Origin: Solirubrobacteraceae bacterium
GTDB taxonomy: Bacteria > Actinomycetota > Thermoleophilia > Solirubrobacterales > Solirubrobacteraceae
Direction: 5' to 3'
DNA: 64,000 nt
Assembly (NCBI GenBank): GCA_029263125.1
Contig: JAJCYD010000017.1
Span: 1-64,000 of the forward strand
The notes under the pieces: model-generated
Seen by the model: only the letters and a program-made list of their open reading frames with translations
What the model was told of the DNA's origin: nothing
Databases searched by the model: none
Part shown: positions 42,467 to 50,980 of the stretch, in pieces
Numbering within the stretch: the first letter of the stretch is position 1
Layout of the letters: the number at the start of each line of letters is the position of its first letter
Made by a program: the position numbers and the translations under genes

Positions 42467-43005
42467 CAGCTCGGGAACTCCTTGACGAACGCCTCTTGAA
42501 GCTCCTCGGGCTCCATGCCCTGCGCGCGGGTGGCGAAGGCCATCAGGCGCTCGCGCTGGTCCAGCGAGGCCTTCACCTTGGCGACGGTGGCCTGACCGTA
42601 GGCCGCGTAGAAGAACCCACAGTCGATCTGGTTGTGCTTGAGGTAGGCCTTCAGCCCCTTGGCGTCTTGCGGACCGCCGATGCAGCGACCCCAGATCTCG
42701 GGGATCTCGCCGGCGAGCTGCGCGCCGAGATCGTCGAGATAGCTGTCCAGCTCGCCGTCGAAGTTGCTGGAGAAGCACAGCATCGGGATCGCGAGGTGCT
42801 CCTCCCTGCGCTGCTTGTAGTGCGGCTTGTGGTTGAAGTCCTCGACGATGACCAGGCGGGCCATGTGGGTGCGCTTGACGCGGCGCAACGGCCGCGTCGC
42901 TCCGAGGCCCTCGATGGTGGCGCGCAGGGCGTCCTGTTCGCCGGGCTTGATCGGCGTGATCGCGAGGAAGCCGTAGGCCTGTCCAGAGACGTTGGACGAG
43001 TTCAT
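42466..43005 (-). CDS. small protein of the DyP/P450 operon (paralogue B)
   Basis: The 179-residue cytosolic protein has a predicted ferredoxin-like start (AYGFLAITPIKPGEQDALRA), a basic region, the strand and helix MLCFSSNFDGELDSYLDDL and a helical C-terminus ending Glu-Phe-Pro-Ser. The (S/E)SNF(D/N)G motif and the later pattern GL-KAYLKHNQI...FFYAAYGQATVAKVKASL recur in the upstream gene, so the two are paralogues. The ATG overlaps the upstream stop (ATGA) and its stop overlaps the DyP start. I do not recognise the family; the fold suggests an alpha/beta barrel related to DyP. Confidence 0.8.
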   Translation of the reverse strand: MNSSNVSGQAYGFLAITPIKPGEQDALRATIEGLGATRPLRRVKRTHMARLVIVEDFNHKPHYKQRREEHLAIPMLCFSSNFDGELDSYLDDLGAQLAGEIPEIWGRCIGGPQDAKGLKAYLKHNQIDCGFFYAAYGQATVAKVKASLDQRERLMAFATRAQGMEPEELQEAFVKEFPS

Positions 43006-43622
43006 AGCGAGCGCTGCGCGTCGGTGAGCATCTTCTCGTAGGCCCTGGCGAAGGCGTCCGGTTGCATGCCCTTGGCGCTGCGCCGCAGCGGCGCGAGCTT
43101 GTCGTCGAGATCGAGCGCCGCCTTGACCATCGTGATCGTCGCCTCGGGATAGGCCGAGTAGTAGTGGCTGTTGGCGATTTCGTTCTCCTTGATGTACGCC
43201 TTGAACGGCCCGACCGGCAGCGCCTTGGGGAAGCCGTAGGAGCTGCCCCAGAACGCCGCCATCCCGCTGGTCAGGATGTGCGAGAACGCGTCGATGTACT
43301 CCTCCCAGCCGCCGTTGAAGTTGCTCTCGAAGTACATGTGCGGATAGCGCAGCCGCTGCTTGGGTTGTGGCGCGCCGTTGTAGGGGATCTTCGTGACCAG
43401 CGACCAGCGCGCGAAGTGGATGAACGACAGCTGAACGATCGTCGTGGTCAGCTTGGGCGTGCGCTTGGTGACGTTGAACAGGACCGGCAGGAACGCGCGT
43501 CCCCACCACTTGACGGTGCTGAACACGGTGATCGCGATCGCCTGACCGTCGATATTGCGCTCCGACGGGGTCCCGGTGGCAGTGATCGGCCCGGCGGATG
43601 GCGCAGTGCTCACGCCGGCCAA
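43002..43622 (-). CDS. small protein of the DyP/P450 operon (paralogue A)
   Basis: The 206-residue protein is the first gene of the operon. It has QLSFIHFARWSLVTKIP, then HMYFESNFNGGWEEYIDAF, then GPFKAYIKENEIANSHYYS and ATITMVKAALDL, each with a counterpart in the next gene. Conserved points between the two are the Ser-Asn-Phe-x-Gly motif, a Lys-Ala-Tyr-x-Lys helix and the Tyr/Ala-Tyr turn. No cofactor motif is apparent. The first about 20 residues look like a flexible leader, so the true start could be later. Function unknown; it may be a scaffold or a binding protein for the oxygenase partners. Confidence 0.78.
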   Translation of the reverse strand: MAGVSTAPSAGPITATGTPSERNIDGQAIAITVFSTVKWWGRAFLPVLFNVTKRTPKLTTTIVQLSFIHFARWSLVTKIPYNGAPQPKQRLRYPHMYFESNFNGGWEEYIDAFSHILTSGMAAFWGSSYGFPKALPVGPFKAYIKENEIANSHYYSAYPEATITMVKAALDLDDKLAPLRRSAKGMQPDAFARAYEKMLTDAQRSL

Positions 43623-43785
43623 CGTAACGCGCGGGATCGTGGCCGGTCAAGTGTGCATGCGGCCACACACGCGCGCGCAGCGATACGGCGCCGGGGGCCC
43701 CGCCGCCGGACGGTCATGGCGACTGCCTGTCGGCATGCGACACCCAAACGCCACGATGGCGCGATGTCGCGCCGCGGCCGGCTCT

Positions 43786-44469
43786 TCAGCTCTCGTCGAG
43801 CTCGATGCGCATTGCGCGCGCGAGGGTGCGGCCGAGCACGTGATCGGTGTCGCCGACGCGCACGGTGATCGGGCCGTCGAACGGCTGTCGCGCCGAGACG
43901 ACGCAGCGGTCGCCGAGCGCGATGCCCTGCTCGGCGAGGAAGCGCAGCATCTGCGAGTCGGAGTCCGAGACGCGCACGAAGCAGCCGCCTCGGCCGATCG
44001 CGACGTTGCTCAGGGCCTCGGTGTCGCCCTCGTCGATGACGAGGTCATGGCTCGGGATCGGATCGCCGTGCGGATCGTGGGTCGGGTCGCCGAGCTTGGC
44101 GGCGATGCGGGCCTCGAGGTCCTCTGACAGGACGTGCTCCAGAGCCTCGGCCTCCTCGTGCACGCGATCCCACGGCACGTCGAGGTGCTCGGCGAGATAG
44201 AGCTCGAGCAGGCGGTGGTGGCGCATCATCTCCAGCGCCAGGCGCTCGCCCGCCGCCGTCAGGCGCACGCCGTGGTAGGGCTCGTGCAGTGCGAGGTCGC
44301 GCTCGGCGAGCTTCTTGACCATCGCCGAAGCCGAAGCCGGCGTGACGCCGCAGCGCTCGGCGAGCGCGTTCGTGCTGACCGGCTCGCCCTTGGCGCGCTG
44401 CTGCAGCGAGTAGATCGCCTTCGCGTAGTCCTCGATCGCACTGCTGCGACCCGCGCCCAGTGCCGCCAT
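43786..44469 (-). CDS. DtxR-family metal-dependent regulator (IdeR/MntR-like)
   Basis: The 227-residue protein has an N-terminal winged helix (about 10-75) with AIEDYAKAIYSLQQ, VTPASASAMVKKLAER and HHRLLELYLAEHLDVPWDRVHEEA. The last segment is the dimerisation region with the family's metal-site His and Glu. A C-terminal FeoA/SH3-like domain (from about 150) is present, as in IdeR. Its start overlaps the ZIP transporter stop (TGATG). It would repress metal-uptake or storage genes when Fe or Mn is bound. A shared operator-like motif stands before the MCO gene and mntH. Confidence 0.88.
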   Translation of the reverse strand: MAALGAGRSSAIEDYAKAIYSLQQRAKGEPVSTNALAERCGVTPASASAMVKKLAERDLALHEPYHGVRLTAAGERLALEMMRHHRLLELYLAEHLDVPWDRVHEEAEALEHVLSEDLEARIAAKLGDPTHDPHGDPIPSHDLVIDEGDTEALSNVAIGRGGCFVRVSDSDSQMLRFLAEQGIALGDRCVVSARQPFDGPITVRVGDTDHVLGRTLARAMRIELDES

Positions 44470-45695
44470 CACACGCTGACCAGTAGTCCGGTGGCGAACA
44501 TCAGCGCAAGTCCTACCAGGAGGCCGCCGACGGCGCGCGGATGCAACGTCCGGCCGTTGTCGTCGCGCAGCGTCGGGGCGAGCTGCACCATGACCTGGGC
44601 GATCGCTCCGGCACCCGCGCCGAACAGGAACGCCGCGATCGACGTGTTGAAGGCCGAGGCGCCGATCCACGTGCCGAGCACCGCCGGCCCGCCCGCGAGC
44701 AGCCCAAGCCCGGCCAGGCGCCCGAGCGTCGGCTTGCTGCGCGCGATCGGGGCGACGATCGCCAGGCCTTCGGTCGTGTTGTGCAGCGCGAAGCCGACGA
44801 CGAGGAAGGCGCCGAGCGCCAGCGCGCCGGTCGTGTAGGCGGTCCCGATCGCCAGCCCCTCCCCCAGGTTGTGCAAGCCGATGCCGATCGCGATCAGCGT
44901 GGCCAGCGACCCCGCGCTGGCTCCCGCCTCGGCGCCGGCCCGGCGGCGGTCGCGCAGCCAGGCGCTGATGCCGGTCAGCGCGAGGAACGCCACGGCCGCT
45001 CCGATGAACACGAGCGCCGCGCCGCCGAAGGCCTGTGAGCCCTCGCCGCTCTGCTCGAGGCCCTCGAGCGTCGCATCGATCGCCAGGAACCCCAGCAGCC
45101 CGACGGTGAGCGCCATGACGAAGCGCAGCCACGCGGGCGGAATGCGGCGAATCCATGGCAGCCACAACATGCCCAGCGCGATCGGGATGACGCCGACGTA
45201 GATCCCCAGCAGCGCCATCAGGCCGAAGAAGCCGGCGTCGGCCACGGGCGTCGGTACGGCGATGTCGATCGCGTGATCGATCGTGCCGCCCGTGGAGGTC
45301 ACGAGCGCCACCTCGTAGGCCTGTCCCTCGATCCACGGCTCCGCGATCGCGACCGTCGCCGTATCCAGCCGCCCGATCGGCTTCTCGGCGCCGCTGAAGG
45401 GCGAGTAGGCGTCGTTGACGATCACCTGCGCGATCGAGACGGCGTCGGGCCCGTCGTTTCGCACCGTCAGCTCGATCGTGCCCGGAACGAGCTTCGTGCG
45501 CTCGATCGACAGCACTTCGGCCGGAGGGCCCGTGCGCTCGCCCAGTCCGGGCGCGCCGAGCGCGGTGAACGCGCCGATCGCGATCGCGATCAGCAGCAGC
45601 GGGACGACACCCAGCACCCAGCCGGGAATGCCGCGCGTGACCGTGCTCTCGCCGCCGGGATCGAGATCGTCTGCGGTCGCGCCGCCGGCTTCCAC
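44469..45695 (-). CDS. ZIP-family metal transporter with an extracytoplasmic N-terminal domain
   Basis: The GTG-start protein has 408 residues. After a short N-terminal tail and helix 1 (about 23-45), a beta-rich domain of about 100 residues is exposed outside (EVLSIERTKLVPGTIELTV ...). The C-terminal ZIP fold has the paired metal-binding helices GLHNLGEGLAIG and GFALHNTTEGLAIV. It would import divalent metal (Zn, Fe or Mn). GTG 45695 overlaps the multicopper oxidase stop (TAGTG). The extra external domain is unusual for ZIP proteins and may bind the oxidase or metal. Confidence 0.82.
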   Translation of the reverse strand: MEAGGATADDLDPGGESTVTRGIPGWVLGVVPLLLIAIAIGAFTALGAPGLGERTGPPAEVLSIERTKLVPGTIELTVRNDGPDAVSIAQVIVNDAYSPFSGAEKPIGRLDTATVAIAEPWIEGQAYEVALVTSTGGTIDHAIDIAVPTPVADAGFFGLMALLGIYVGVIPIALGMLWLPWIRRIPPAWLRFVMALTVGLLGFLAIDATLEGLEQSGEGSQAFGGAALVFIGAAVAFLALTGISAWLRDRRRAGAEAGASAGSLATLIAIGIGLHNLGEGLAIGTAYTTGALALGAFLVVGFALHNTTEGLAIVAPIARSKPTLGRLAGLGLLAGGPAVLGTWIGASAFNTSIAAFLFGAGAGAIAQVMVQLAPTLRDDNGRTLHPRAVGGLLVGLALMFATGLLVSV

Positions 45696-46735
45696 TACTC
45701 GACGACCTCGAAGAAGCCCATCCAGCCGAGCTCGGTGAACTCCGACTGGTGGGCGTGGAACATGTACTTGCCTGTATGGGGCATGCGCATCTCGACGATC
45801 CCGCGCTGGCCCTGGCAGAGCATGACCGTGTCGGTCAGCTCGCTGGGGGTCTTCGACGTTCCGGTGGGGAAGTACTCGAAGAGGTTGCCGTGCAGGTGGA
45901 ACGAGTTGATCGGGTCGTACTCGAGGATGTTGACGAGATAGATCCGGACGAGCTCGTCGCGCGCGATGCGGATCGGGCGCTCGGCGTACGCGAAACCGAT
46001 CGTGTTGGCGGCGTAGAACTCGTTGGCGCCGTCGAAGTTCGTGTCGAAGCCGTTCATGACCATCACCATCTCGTCGGCCTTCTCCCGCGGCCACTTGGGG
46101 TCGACGATGAAGGTCCCGTACATCCCCTTGGCGATGTGCTCGGCGAGCGGGCGAACATGGCAGTGGTAGAGATGCAGCCCCGCCGGCAGCGCGTCGAACT
46201 CGTAGACGAAGCGCCCGCCCGGTTCGATCGCGCCGCGACCCACCCCCGGCATCCCGTCCATCGAGGCCGGATGGATCCCGTGGAAGTGGATCGTGTGCGG
46301 GTGGATGCGCGAGCCGTTGACGAACGTGATGCGCAGCCGGTCGCCCTCCGTGCAGCGCAGGGTCGGGCCGGGGATCCGCCCGTTGTAGGACCACCCCTCG
46401 TAGGTCACGCCGGGAGCCAGCTCGATCTCCTGCTCGGCGGCCGCGAGCGTCCATTCGCGCAGCGTGCGCCCGTCGGGCAGCGTGCTCGTCTTGCCGTAGT
46501 CGAAGTCGCGCAGGATCTCGTGCGGATTGAAGCCGTTGGCCTCGTGGTCGACGGTCGCGCCACGGAACCCTGCATGCGAGCCGCCGTGCGCGGTCGCGGC
46601 AACGCCCGCGTTCCCGCCGTGCTCGGCTGCGGCGGCCGTGGCGTGGGAATGCGGGATCGTGGCATGCAGGGCGGTCGCCCCAAGGCCGAGGACGGGGACG
46701 GTGCCGAGCAGCTTGCGTCGAGTCAATGGCGCCAC
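45695..46735 (-). CDS. multicopper oxidase (two-domain, nitrite-reductase-like), Tat-exported
   Basis: From GTG 46735 the protein has 346 residues. The N-terminus LTRRKLLGTVPVLGLGATA is a twin-arginine signal, so the folded enzyme is exported with copper. Copper ligands: HFHGIHP, YHCHVRPLAEHI, HLHGNLFEY and MFHAHQSEFTELGWMG. The order and length fit a two-domain laccase- or NirK-like oxidase. Together with ZIP it resembles a ferroxidase/permease pair: oxidise then import Fe or Mn. It is the first gene of the operon MCO-ZIP-DtxR, with a candidate metal box just before the start. Confidence 0.85.
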   Translation of the reverse strand: MAPLTRRKLLGTVPVLGLGATALHATIPHSHATAAAAEHGGNAGVAATAHGGSHAGFRGATVDHEANGFNPHEILRDFDYGKTSTLPDGRTLREWTLAAAEQEIELAPGVTYEGWSYNGRIPGPTLRCTEGDRLRITFVNGSRIHPHTIHFHGIHPASMDGMPGVGRGAIEPGGRFVYEFDALPAGLHLYHCHVRPLAEHIAKGMYGTFIVDPKWPREKADEMVMVMNGFDTNFDGANEFYAANTIGFAYAERPIRIARDELVRIYLVNILEYDPINSFHLHGNLFEYFPTGTSKTPSELTDTVMLCQGQRGIVEMRMPHTGKYMFHAHQSEFTELGWMGFFEVVE

Positions 46736-46743
46736 GAGATGGA

Positions 46744-46761
46744 TTATGGCATGACTAAACC
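46744..46761. promoter_or_regulatory. candidate DtxR/MntR box before the multicopper oxidase
   Basis: Minus-strand GGTTTAGTCATGCCATAA lies 8 bp upstream of the MCO start. It matches the element before mntH (48205-48222) at 13 of 18 positions and contains the same CATG core and GGTT edge. It lies in an AT-rich pocket. Confidence 0.55.
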
Positions 46762-46880
46762 CCTGGCGCGCGATCTCGGACGCCGAGCCTCGCGCAGCGG
46801 CGACGCGTTCGTGCGCTGAGCCCACTCGACGCTGACGCGACGGCGGCCGGCATGAGCCGCCGCCCGTCGCGCTGCGGCCG

Positions 46881-48197
46881 CTACCCGTACAGCGCGTCGG
46901 CGATCAGGAACGCGTTGAGGACGATGATCAGCGTCGCGACCGCACTCGCGGCCACGGTGGTGCGCCGGCGGTTGACGAGGCTGCCCATGAGGTCGCGGCG
47001 CCGCGTGACAAGGATCAGCGGGATCAGCGCGAACGGGATCCCGAAGGAGAGCACGACCTGCGAGATCACAAGCGTCTGGGTCGTGGGCAGCCCGAGCGCA
47101 AGGACGACGAGGGCGGGGGACATCGTGACCGCGCGGCGCACGAACAGCGGGATCCTGCGGCGGATGAACCCCTGCATGACGATCTGCCCGGCGTATGTGC
47201 CGACGCTCGACGACGACAGGCCCGAGGCGAGCAGCGCTACGGCGAACGCCAGCGCGGCGCCGCCGCCGACGAGCGTCGCGATGCCCGCGTGGGCGGCCTC
47301 GATGGAGTCCACGCCGGTGCTGGCCGTGCGGTTGAAGATCGCGGCGGCGACGAACAGCATCGCGAGGTTGATGGCGCCGGCCATGCCCAGCCCGAGCCCG
47401 CAGTCCACGCGGATGTAGCGCAGCAGCACCCGGCGTTCGGCGTCGTCGCGGGCCTCGATGCGGCGCTGGGTCAATGCCGAGTGCAGGTAGACCACATGGG
47501 GCATGACCGTCGCCCCGATGATGCCGATCGCCAGCAGCAGCGACTCCGAGCCGGCGAGACCGGGGACCAGCCCGCCCGCGATCCCGGTCGCCGACTGACC
47601 TCCGACGGCGATCAGGTCATACACAAACCCGAACGCCACGAGCCCGAGCAGCGCGATGATCGCGAGCTCGAAGCGGCGGTGTCCGCGCTGCTGCAGCGCG
47701 AGGATCGCGAACGCGATGACGGCGGTGATCAGGCCGGCGGGGAAGAGCTCGATCCCGAACAGCAGGTTCAACCCGATCGCGGCTCCGACGAACTCGGCGA
47801 GATCGGTCGAGATCGCGACGATCTCCGCCTGTAGCCACAGCCCGAGGTTCGCGGACCGCGGGAAGCTCTCGCGGCACAGCTCGGCGAGGTTGCGGCCCGA
47901 CGCGAGGCCCGCCTTCGCTGACAGGTACTGGACGAGGATCGCCATCAGGTTGGCGAGGACGACGACCCAGACGAGCAGGTAGCCGAACGTCGCTCCCGCC
48001 GAGAAGTTCGTGGCGAAGTTGCCCGGGTCGATGTAGGCGACGGCGGCGACGAACGCGGGCCCCAGCAACGCGATCCGACCACGGATCGGGCCACGCGAGC
48101 GCACGCGCGCCAGCGGCGTCGGAGGGGGTCGCGGCGTTGGGTCACCGGCGCCGCCGGGTGCCAGCGCGACGTCGCTGCTGCTTGGAGACGGCGTCAT
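46881..48197 (-). CDS. mntH: Nramp-type divalent metal transporter
   Basis: The 438-residue protein has 11 predicted helices. Helix 1 shows AAVAYIDPGNFATNF (Asp-Pro-Gly-Asn, metal-binding) and helix 6 shows GATVMPHVVYLHSAL (Met-Pro-His, metal-binding). It is a proton-driven Mn2+/Fe2+ importer. The N-terminal 35 residues are Pro-rich and cytosolic. It lies beside the MCO-ZIP-DtxR operon on the same strand with a related operator motif 7 bp upstream of its start, so co-regulation by the DtxR protein is likely. Confidence 0.93.
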   Translation of the reverse strand: MTPSPSSSDVALAPGGAGDPTPRPPPTPLARVRSRGPIRGRIALLGPAFVAAVAYIDPGNFATNFSAGATFGYLLVWVVVLANLMAILVQYLSAKAGLASGRNLAELCRESFPRSANLGLWLQAEIVAISTDLAEFVGAAIGLNLLFGIELFPAGLITAVIAFAILALQQRGHRRFELAIIALLGLVAFGFVYDLIAVGGQSATGIAGGLVPGLAGSESLLLAIGIIGATVMPHVVYLHSALTQRRIEARDDAERRVLLRYIRVDCGLGLGMAGAINLAMLFVAAAIFNRTASTGVDSIEAAHAGIATLVGGGAALAFAVALLASGLSSSSVGTYAGQIVMQGFIRRRIPLFVRRAVTMSPALVVLALGLPTTQTLVISQVVLSFGIPFALIPLILVTRRRDLMGSLVNRRRTTVAASAVATLIIVLNAFLIADALYG

Positions 48198-48204
48198 CGC
48201 ACAA

Positions 48205-48222
48205 CTGTGACATGACAGAACC
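48205..48222. promoter_or_regulatory. candidate DtxR/MntR box before mntH
   Basis: Minus-strand GGTTCTGTCATGTCACAG sits 7 bp upstream of the mntH start. It has CTGTCATGTCACAG-type partial dyad symmetry around CATG and the same position relative to the start as the element before the multicopper oxidase. Confidence 0.55.
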
Positions 48223-48558
48223 TATTTCAAGGCGTCACTCATTCAGCGTGTCCGCGGGCGACGGCGAGCCCCACACCGACAGCACCAAGAGCATCGCGGC
48301 CGGCGACCTGGGCGTCACGGCGGCGGCACGACGGAGCGGCCTGCAGTCGACGCCAGCGGCCCTGCGCGGGGCCGCGAACGCATGGCGACGATGGCGGGCG
48401 TACGCGGTCCAGCACCTGTGGGCGACCGGCGATCATGCGGTCAACGTCCATCCCACCTGACGGCGCGCCGTAGCATTTCTGCAAGTTCTCACCTCTACGG
48501 TGCTGACATGGCACATCTCGCACTGGCCCCGATGCTCGCGGTGGACGATGATCAGCCG

Positions 48559-49260
48559 ATGAACGATCACAGTCGCGGGCGGATCCTCGTCGTCGACGAC
48601 GAGCCGACGATCGCCGAGATCGTCTCGCGCTACATCGAGCGGGCCGGCTACGAGACGCGCGTCGCCGCCGACGGCCATGCCGCGCTGGCCCACGCGTCGA
48701 CGTGGCACCCCGATCTCGTGGTGCTCGACCTCATGCTGCCGGGCATCGATGGCCTGGAGGTCATGCGGCTGCTGCGCGAGAACGGCGGTCCGCGGGTCGC
48801 GGTCATCCTCCTGACCGCCAAGGGCGAGCAGTCCGATCGCATCGACGGCCTGCGCCTCGGAGCCGACGACTACGTCGTCAAGCCCTTCTCCCCCGCCGAG
48901 CTCGTGGCGCGCGTCGAGGCGGTCCTGCGCCGCACCGAGCCCGACGAGGACGGGCCCGAGCCGGTGCTGCGCTTCGGCGAGCTGCAGATCGACCCGGCGG
49001 GCAGGCGCGTCATCGTCGAGGGTGAGGAGGTCGTCCTGACCCAGCGCGAATTCGACCTGCTGGCGTTCCTCGCCCGCCATCCCGGCCAGGTCTTCACGCG
49101 CGACCAACTCATGGAGCAGGTCTGGCGCTTCTCCTTCTACTCCGACACCTCGACGGTCACCGTCCACATCCGCCGCCTGCGCGCGAAGATCGAACGCGAG
49201 CCCGCGCAGCCGCGCTTCGTGGAGACCGTCTGGGGCGTCGGCTACCGCTTCCGCGCATGA
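48559..49260 (+). CDS. OmpR/PhoB-type response regulator
   Basis: The 233-residue protein from ATG 48559 has a receiver domain (RILVVDDEP; phospho-acceptor D57 in VVLDLMLPGIDG; switch Lys in YVVKPFSP) and a C-terminal winged helix (about 135-232) with EVVLTQREFDLLAFL and TVHIRRLRAKIE. It is the partner of the histidine kinase that overlaps its stop by ATGA. ATG 48508 is an alternative start, which would add 17 residues. Its target genes are not evident from the window. Confidence 0.92.
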   Translation: MNDHSRGRILVVDDEPTIAEIVSRYIERAGYETRVAADGHAALAHASTWHPDLVVLDLMLPGIDGLEVMRLLRENGGPRVAVILLTAKGEQSDRIDGLRLGADDYVVKPFSPAELVARVEAVLRRTEPDEDGPEPVLRFGELQIDPAGRRVIVEGEEVVLTQREFDLLAFLARHPGQVFTRDQLMEQVWRFSFYSDTSTVTVHIRRLRAKIEREPAQPRFVETVWGVGYRFRA

Positions 49261-50501
49261 CGCGCTCGCCGCTGGTCCGCGGCATGGCGCTGGCGCTGGG
49301 GTGCGCGCTGCTCGTCGCGGGCGTCGTGCTCGTCATCTACGACCTGCCGGGCGCGGTCGTGACGCTGGCGTTGCTGGCGCCGTTGGGCGTCATCACGGTC
49401 GGCGCGACGTGCGCCCTGCTGGCGCGCCGCGAGCGGCTGGGTGGCCTGCGCCGCCAGGCGTTCGCGATGGCGGCGCTGGCATTCGGCCCGATGATCCTGG
49501 CGCTCGCGCTGTTCGTGCAGCTCATGTTCGTCTCGCCGCATGACGCCCTGCTGACCGCGTCGGTCGGCGCGTACAGCGCGCTGCTTGGCCTGTGGGGCGG
49601 TCGCGCGCTCTCAAACCGCGTGATGGACGACGTCGATGCGCTGCGCGAGGGGTTGATGGCGGTGGGTGCCGGCGAGCGCGACCTGCGGCTGGACCTCGGC
49701 GGCGCCGACGAGCTCGCCCAGGTCGGCGCCGAGGTCGAGGCGATGGTGACGCGCCTGGCCGCCGCCGAGGCGCAGCGAGAGGAGTCGGATGCGGCGCGGC
49801 GCTCGCTGATCGCAGCCGTCTCACACGACCTGCGCACGCCGGTGACCGCCCTGCGGCTGCTCGCCGAGGCCGTCGACGACGAGGTCGGCGATCCCGAGAC
49901 GCGCCGCGAGTATGTGCACCGGCTCGGCGTGCACGTGCGCGCCCTGGGCGCGCTGATCGACGACCTCTTCGAGCTGACGCGCATCGAGGCCGGCGAGGTC
50001 ACCTGGACGATGCGCCAGGTCGACATCGACGAGCTCGTCGAGGAGACCGTCGCGGCGATGGCACCGGCCGCGCAGGCCGGCGGCATCTCCGTCCGCGCGG
50101 AGATCGCCGCGTCGCTCACGCTTGCCCACGCCAACGCCGAGCGCATCCAGCGCGTGCTGTTCAACCTGATCCAGAACGCCATCCGCCACACGCCGGCGGA
50201 CGGCAGCGTCACCGTGCGCGCCGCGATCGCGGGCGAGTGCGTCGAGATCGAGGTCGCCGATACGGGCGAGGGCATCTCGCCCGACGATCGCGAGCACGTC
50301 TTCGAAGCCTTCCGGCAGGGGTCCGATCGCGCCTCGCGCACCGACGGCAGCGCCGGCCTGGGACTGGCGATCTCACGGGCGATCGTCGAAGCCCATGGTG
50401 GCCGGATCTGGGTCGTGGCGGATGCCGGTGAGGAATCCGATAGCGGTGCACGCGTGCGGTTCAGTCTGCCCGGATCGACCCCGGAACCGATTGCCGCGTG
50501 A
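49257..50501 (+). CDS. two-component sensor histidine kinase
   Basis: The 414-residue protein has membrane helices at about 9-29, 34-56, 68-91 and 98-117, then a HAMP-like linker and the kinase core. The phospho-acceptor is H190 in AAVSHDLRTPVTAL. The ATP-binding boxes are NLIQNAIRHTPADG (N), EVADTGEGISPDD (G1) and GSAGLGLAISRAIVEAHGG (G2). There is almost no periplasmic loop, so the stimulus is probably sensed in the membrane. It overlaps the response regulator gene by 4 bp (ATGA). Confidence 0.92.
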   Translation: MTRSPLVRGMALALGCALLVAGVVLVIYDLPGAVVTLALLAPLGVITVGATCALLARRERLGGLRRQAFAMAALAFGPMILALALFVQLMFVSPHDALLTASVGAYSALLGLWGGRALSNRVMDDVDALREGLMAVGAGERDLRLDLGGADELAQVGAEVEAMVTRLAAAEAQREESDAARRSLIAAVSHDLRTPVTALRLLAEAVDDEVGDPETRREYVHRLGVHVRALGALIDDLFELTRIEAGEVTWTMRQVDIDELVEETVAAMAPAAQAGGISVRAEIAASLTLAHANAERIQRVLFNLIQNAIRHTPADGSVTVRAAIAGECVEIEVADTGEGISPDDREHVFEAFRQGSDRASRTDGSAGLGLAISRAIVEAHGGRIWVVADAGEESDSGARVRFSLPGSTPEPIAA

Positions 50502-50606
50502 TCTTCGGGCCGCACGTTGCGGGATCGACTTCTTCGCGCACAACCCCCGCAACGCCGGGGCGCCCGCTACCGTAGGCGCACCTGTACCCGACTCGGGAGT
50601 TCTCAC

Positions 50607-50882
50607 ATGACCAAGCAGGAACTCGCACAGAAGGTGGCATCGGACGCCGGCATCAGCGGCGCCGACGCAAAGAGTGCCGTCGACGCTACCTTCGACGCGA
50701 TCGCCGCTGAGCTGGCTGGAGGCGGCGAGGTCGCCGTTGCAGGCTTCGGCAAGTTCAGCGTCAGCGAGCGATCAGCTCGCGAGGGCCGCAACCCCGCTAC
50801 CGGCGAGACGATCCAGATCGCCGCCAGCAACGCCGCCAAGTTCTCAGCCGCGTCGGCGCTCAAGAAGCAGCTCAACGGCTGA
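50607..50882 (+). CDS. hup: HU-family DNA-binding protein
   Basis: The 91-residue protein begins MTKQELAQKVASDAGISGADA and has the beta-arm region VAGFGKFSVSERSAREGRNPATGETI with the DNA-intercalating Pro. Unlike many actinobacterial Hup proteins it lacks a long Lys/Ala-rich tail, so it is the short canonical form. HU bends DNA and organises the nucleoid. The gene is monocistronic and its GC is slightly lower than its neighbours. Confidence 0.95.
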   Translation: MTKQELAQKVASDAGISGADAKSAVDATFDAIAAELAGGGEVAVAGFGKFSVSERSAREGRNPATGETIQIAASNAAKFSAASALKKQLNG

Positions 50883-50980
50883 CGGCCGCGGCGGGAGCCG
50901 GCCGGCGCGCCACCCCGTTGGTGGATGACGTTCAACCCCGGAAGCTGGAACGCTGCCGGGGAGTTCGTCGTTAAGGTCGA

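Noticed and set aside
43651-43668. GTGTG ... CACAC inverted repeat upstream of the DyP/P450 operon
   Set aside because: Only 5-bp arms of simple sequence; could be chance.
48137-48460. plus-strand ORF overlapping the mntH promoter
   Set aside because: Weak coding character, overlaps the candidate operator and the start of mntH, and no family is recognised.
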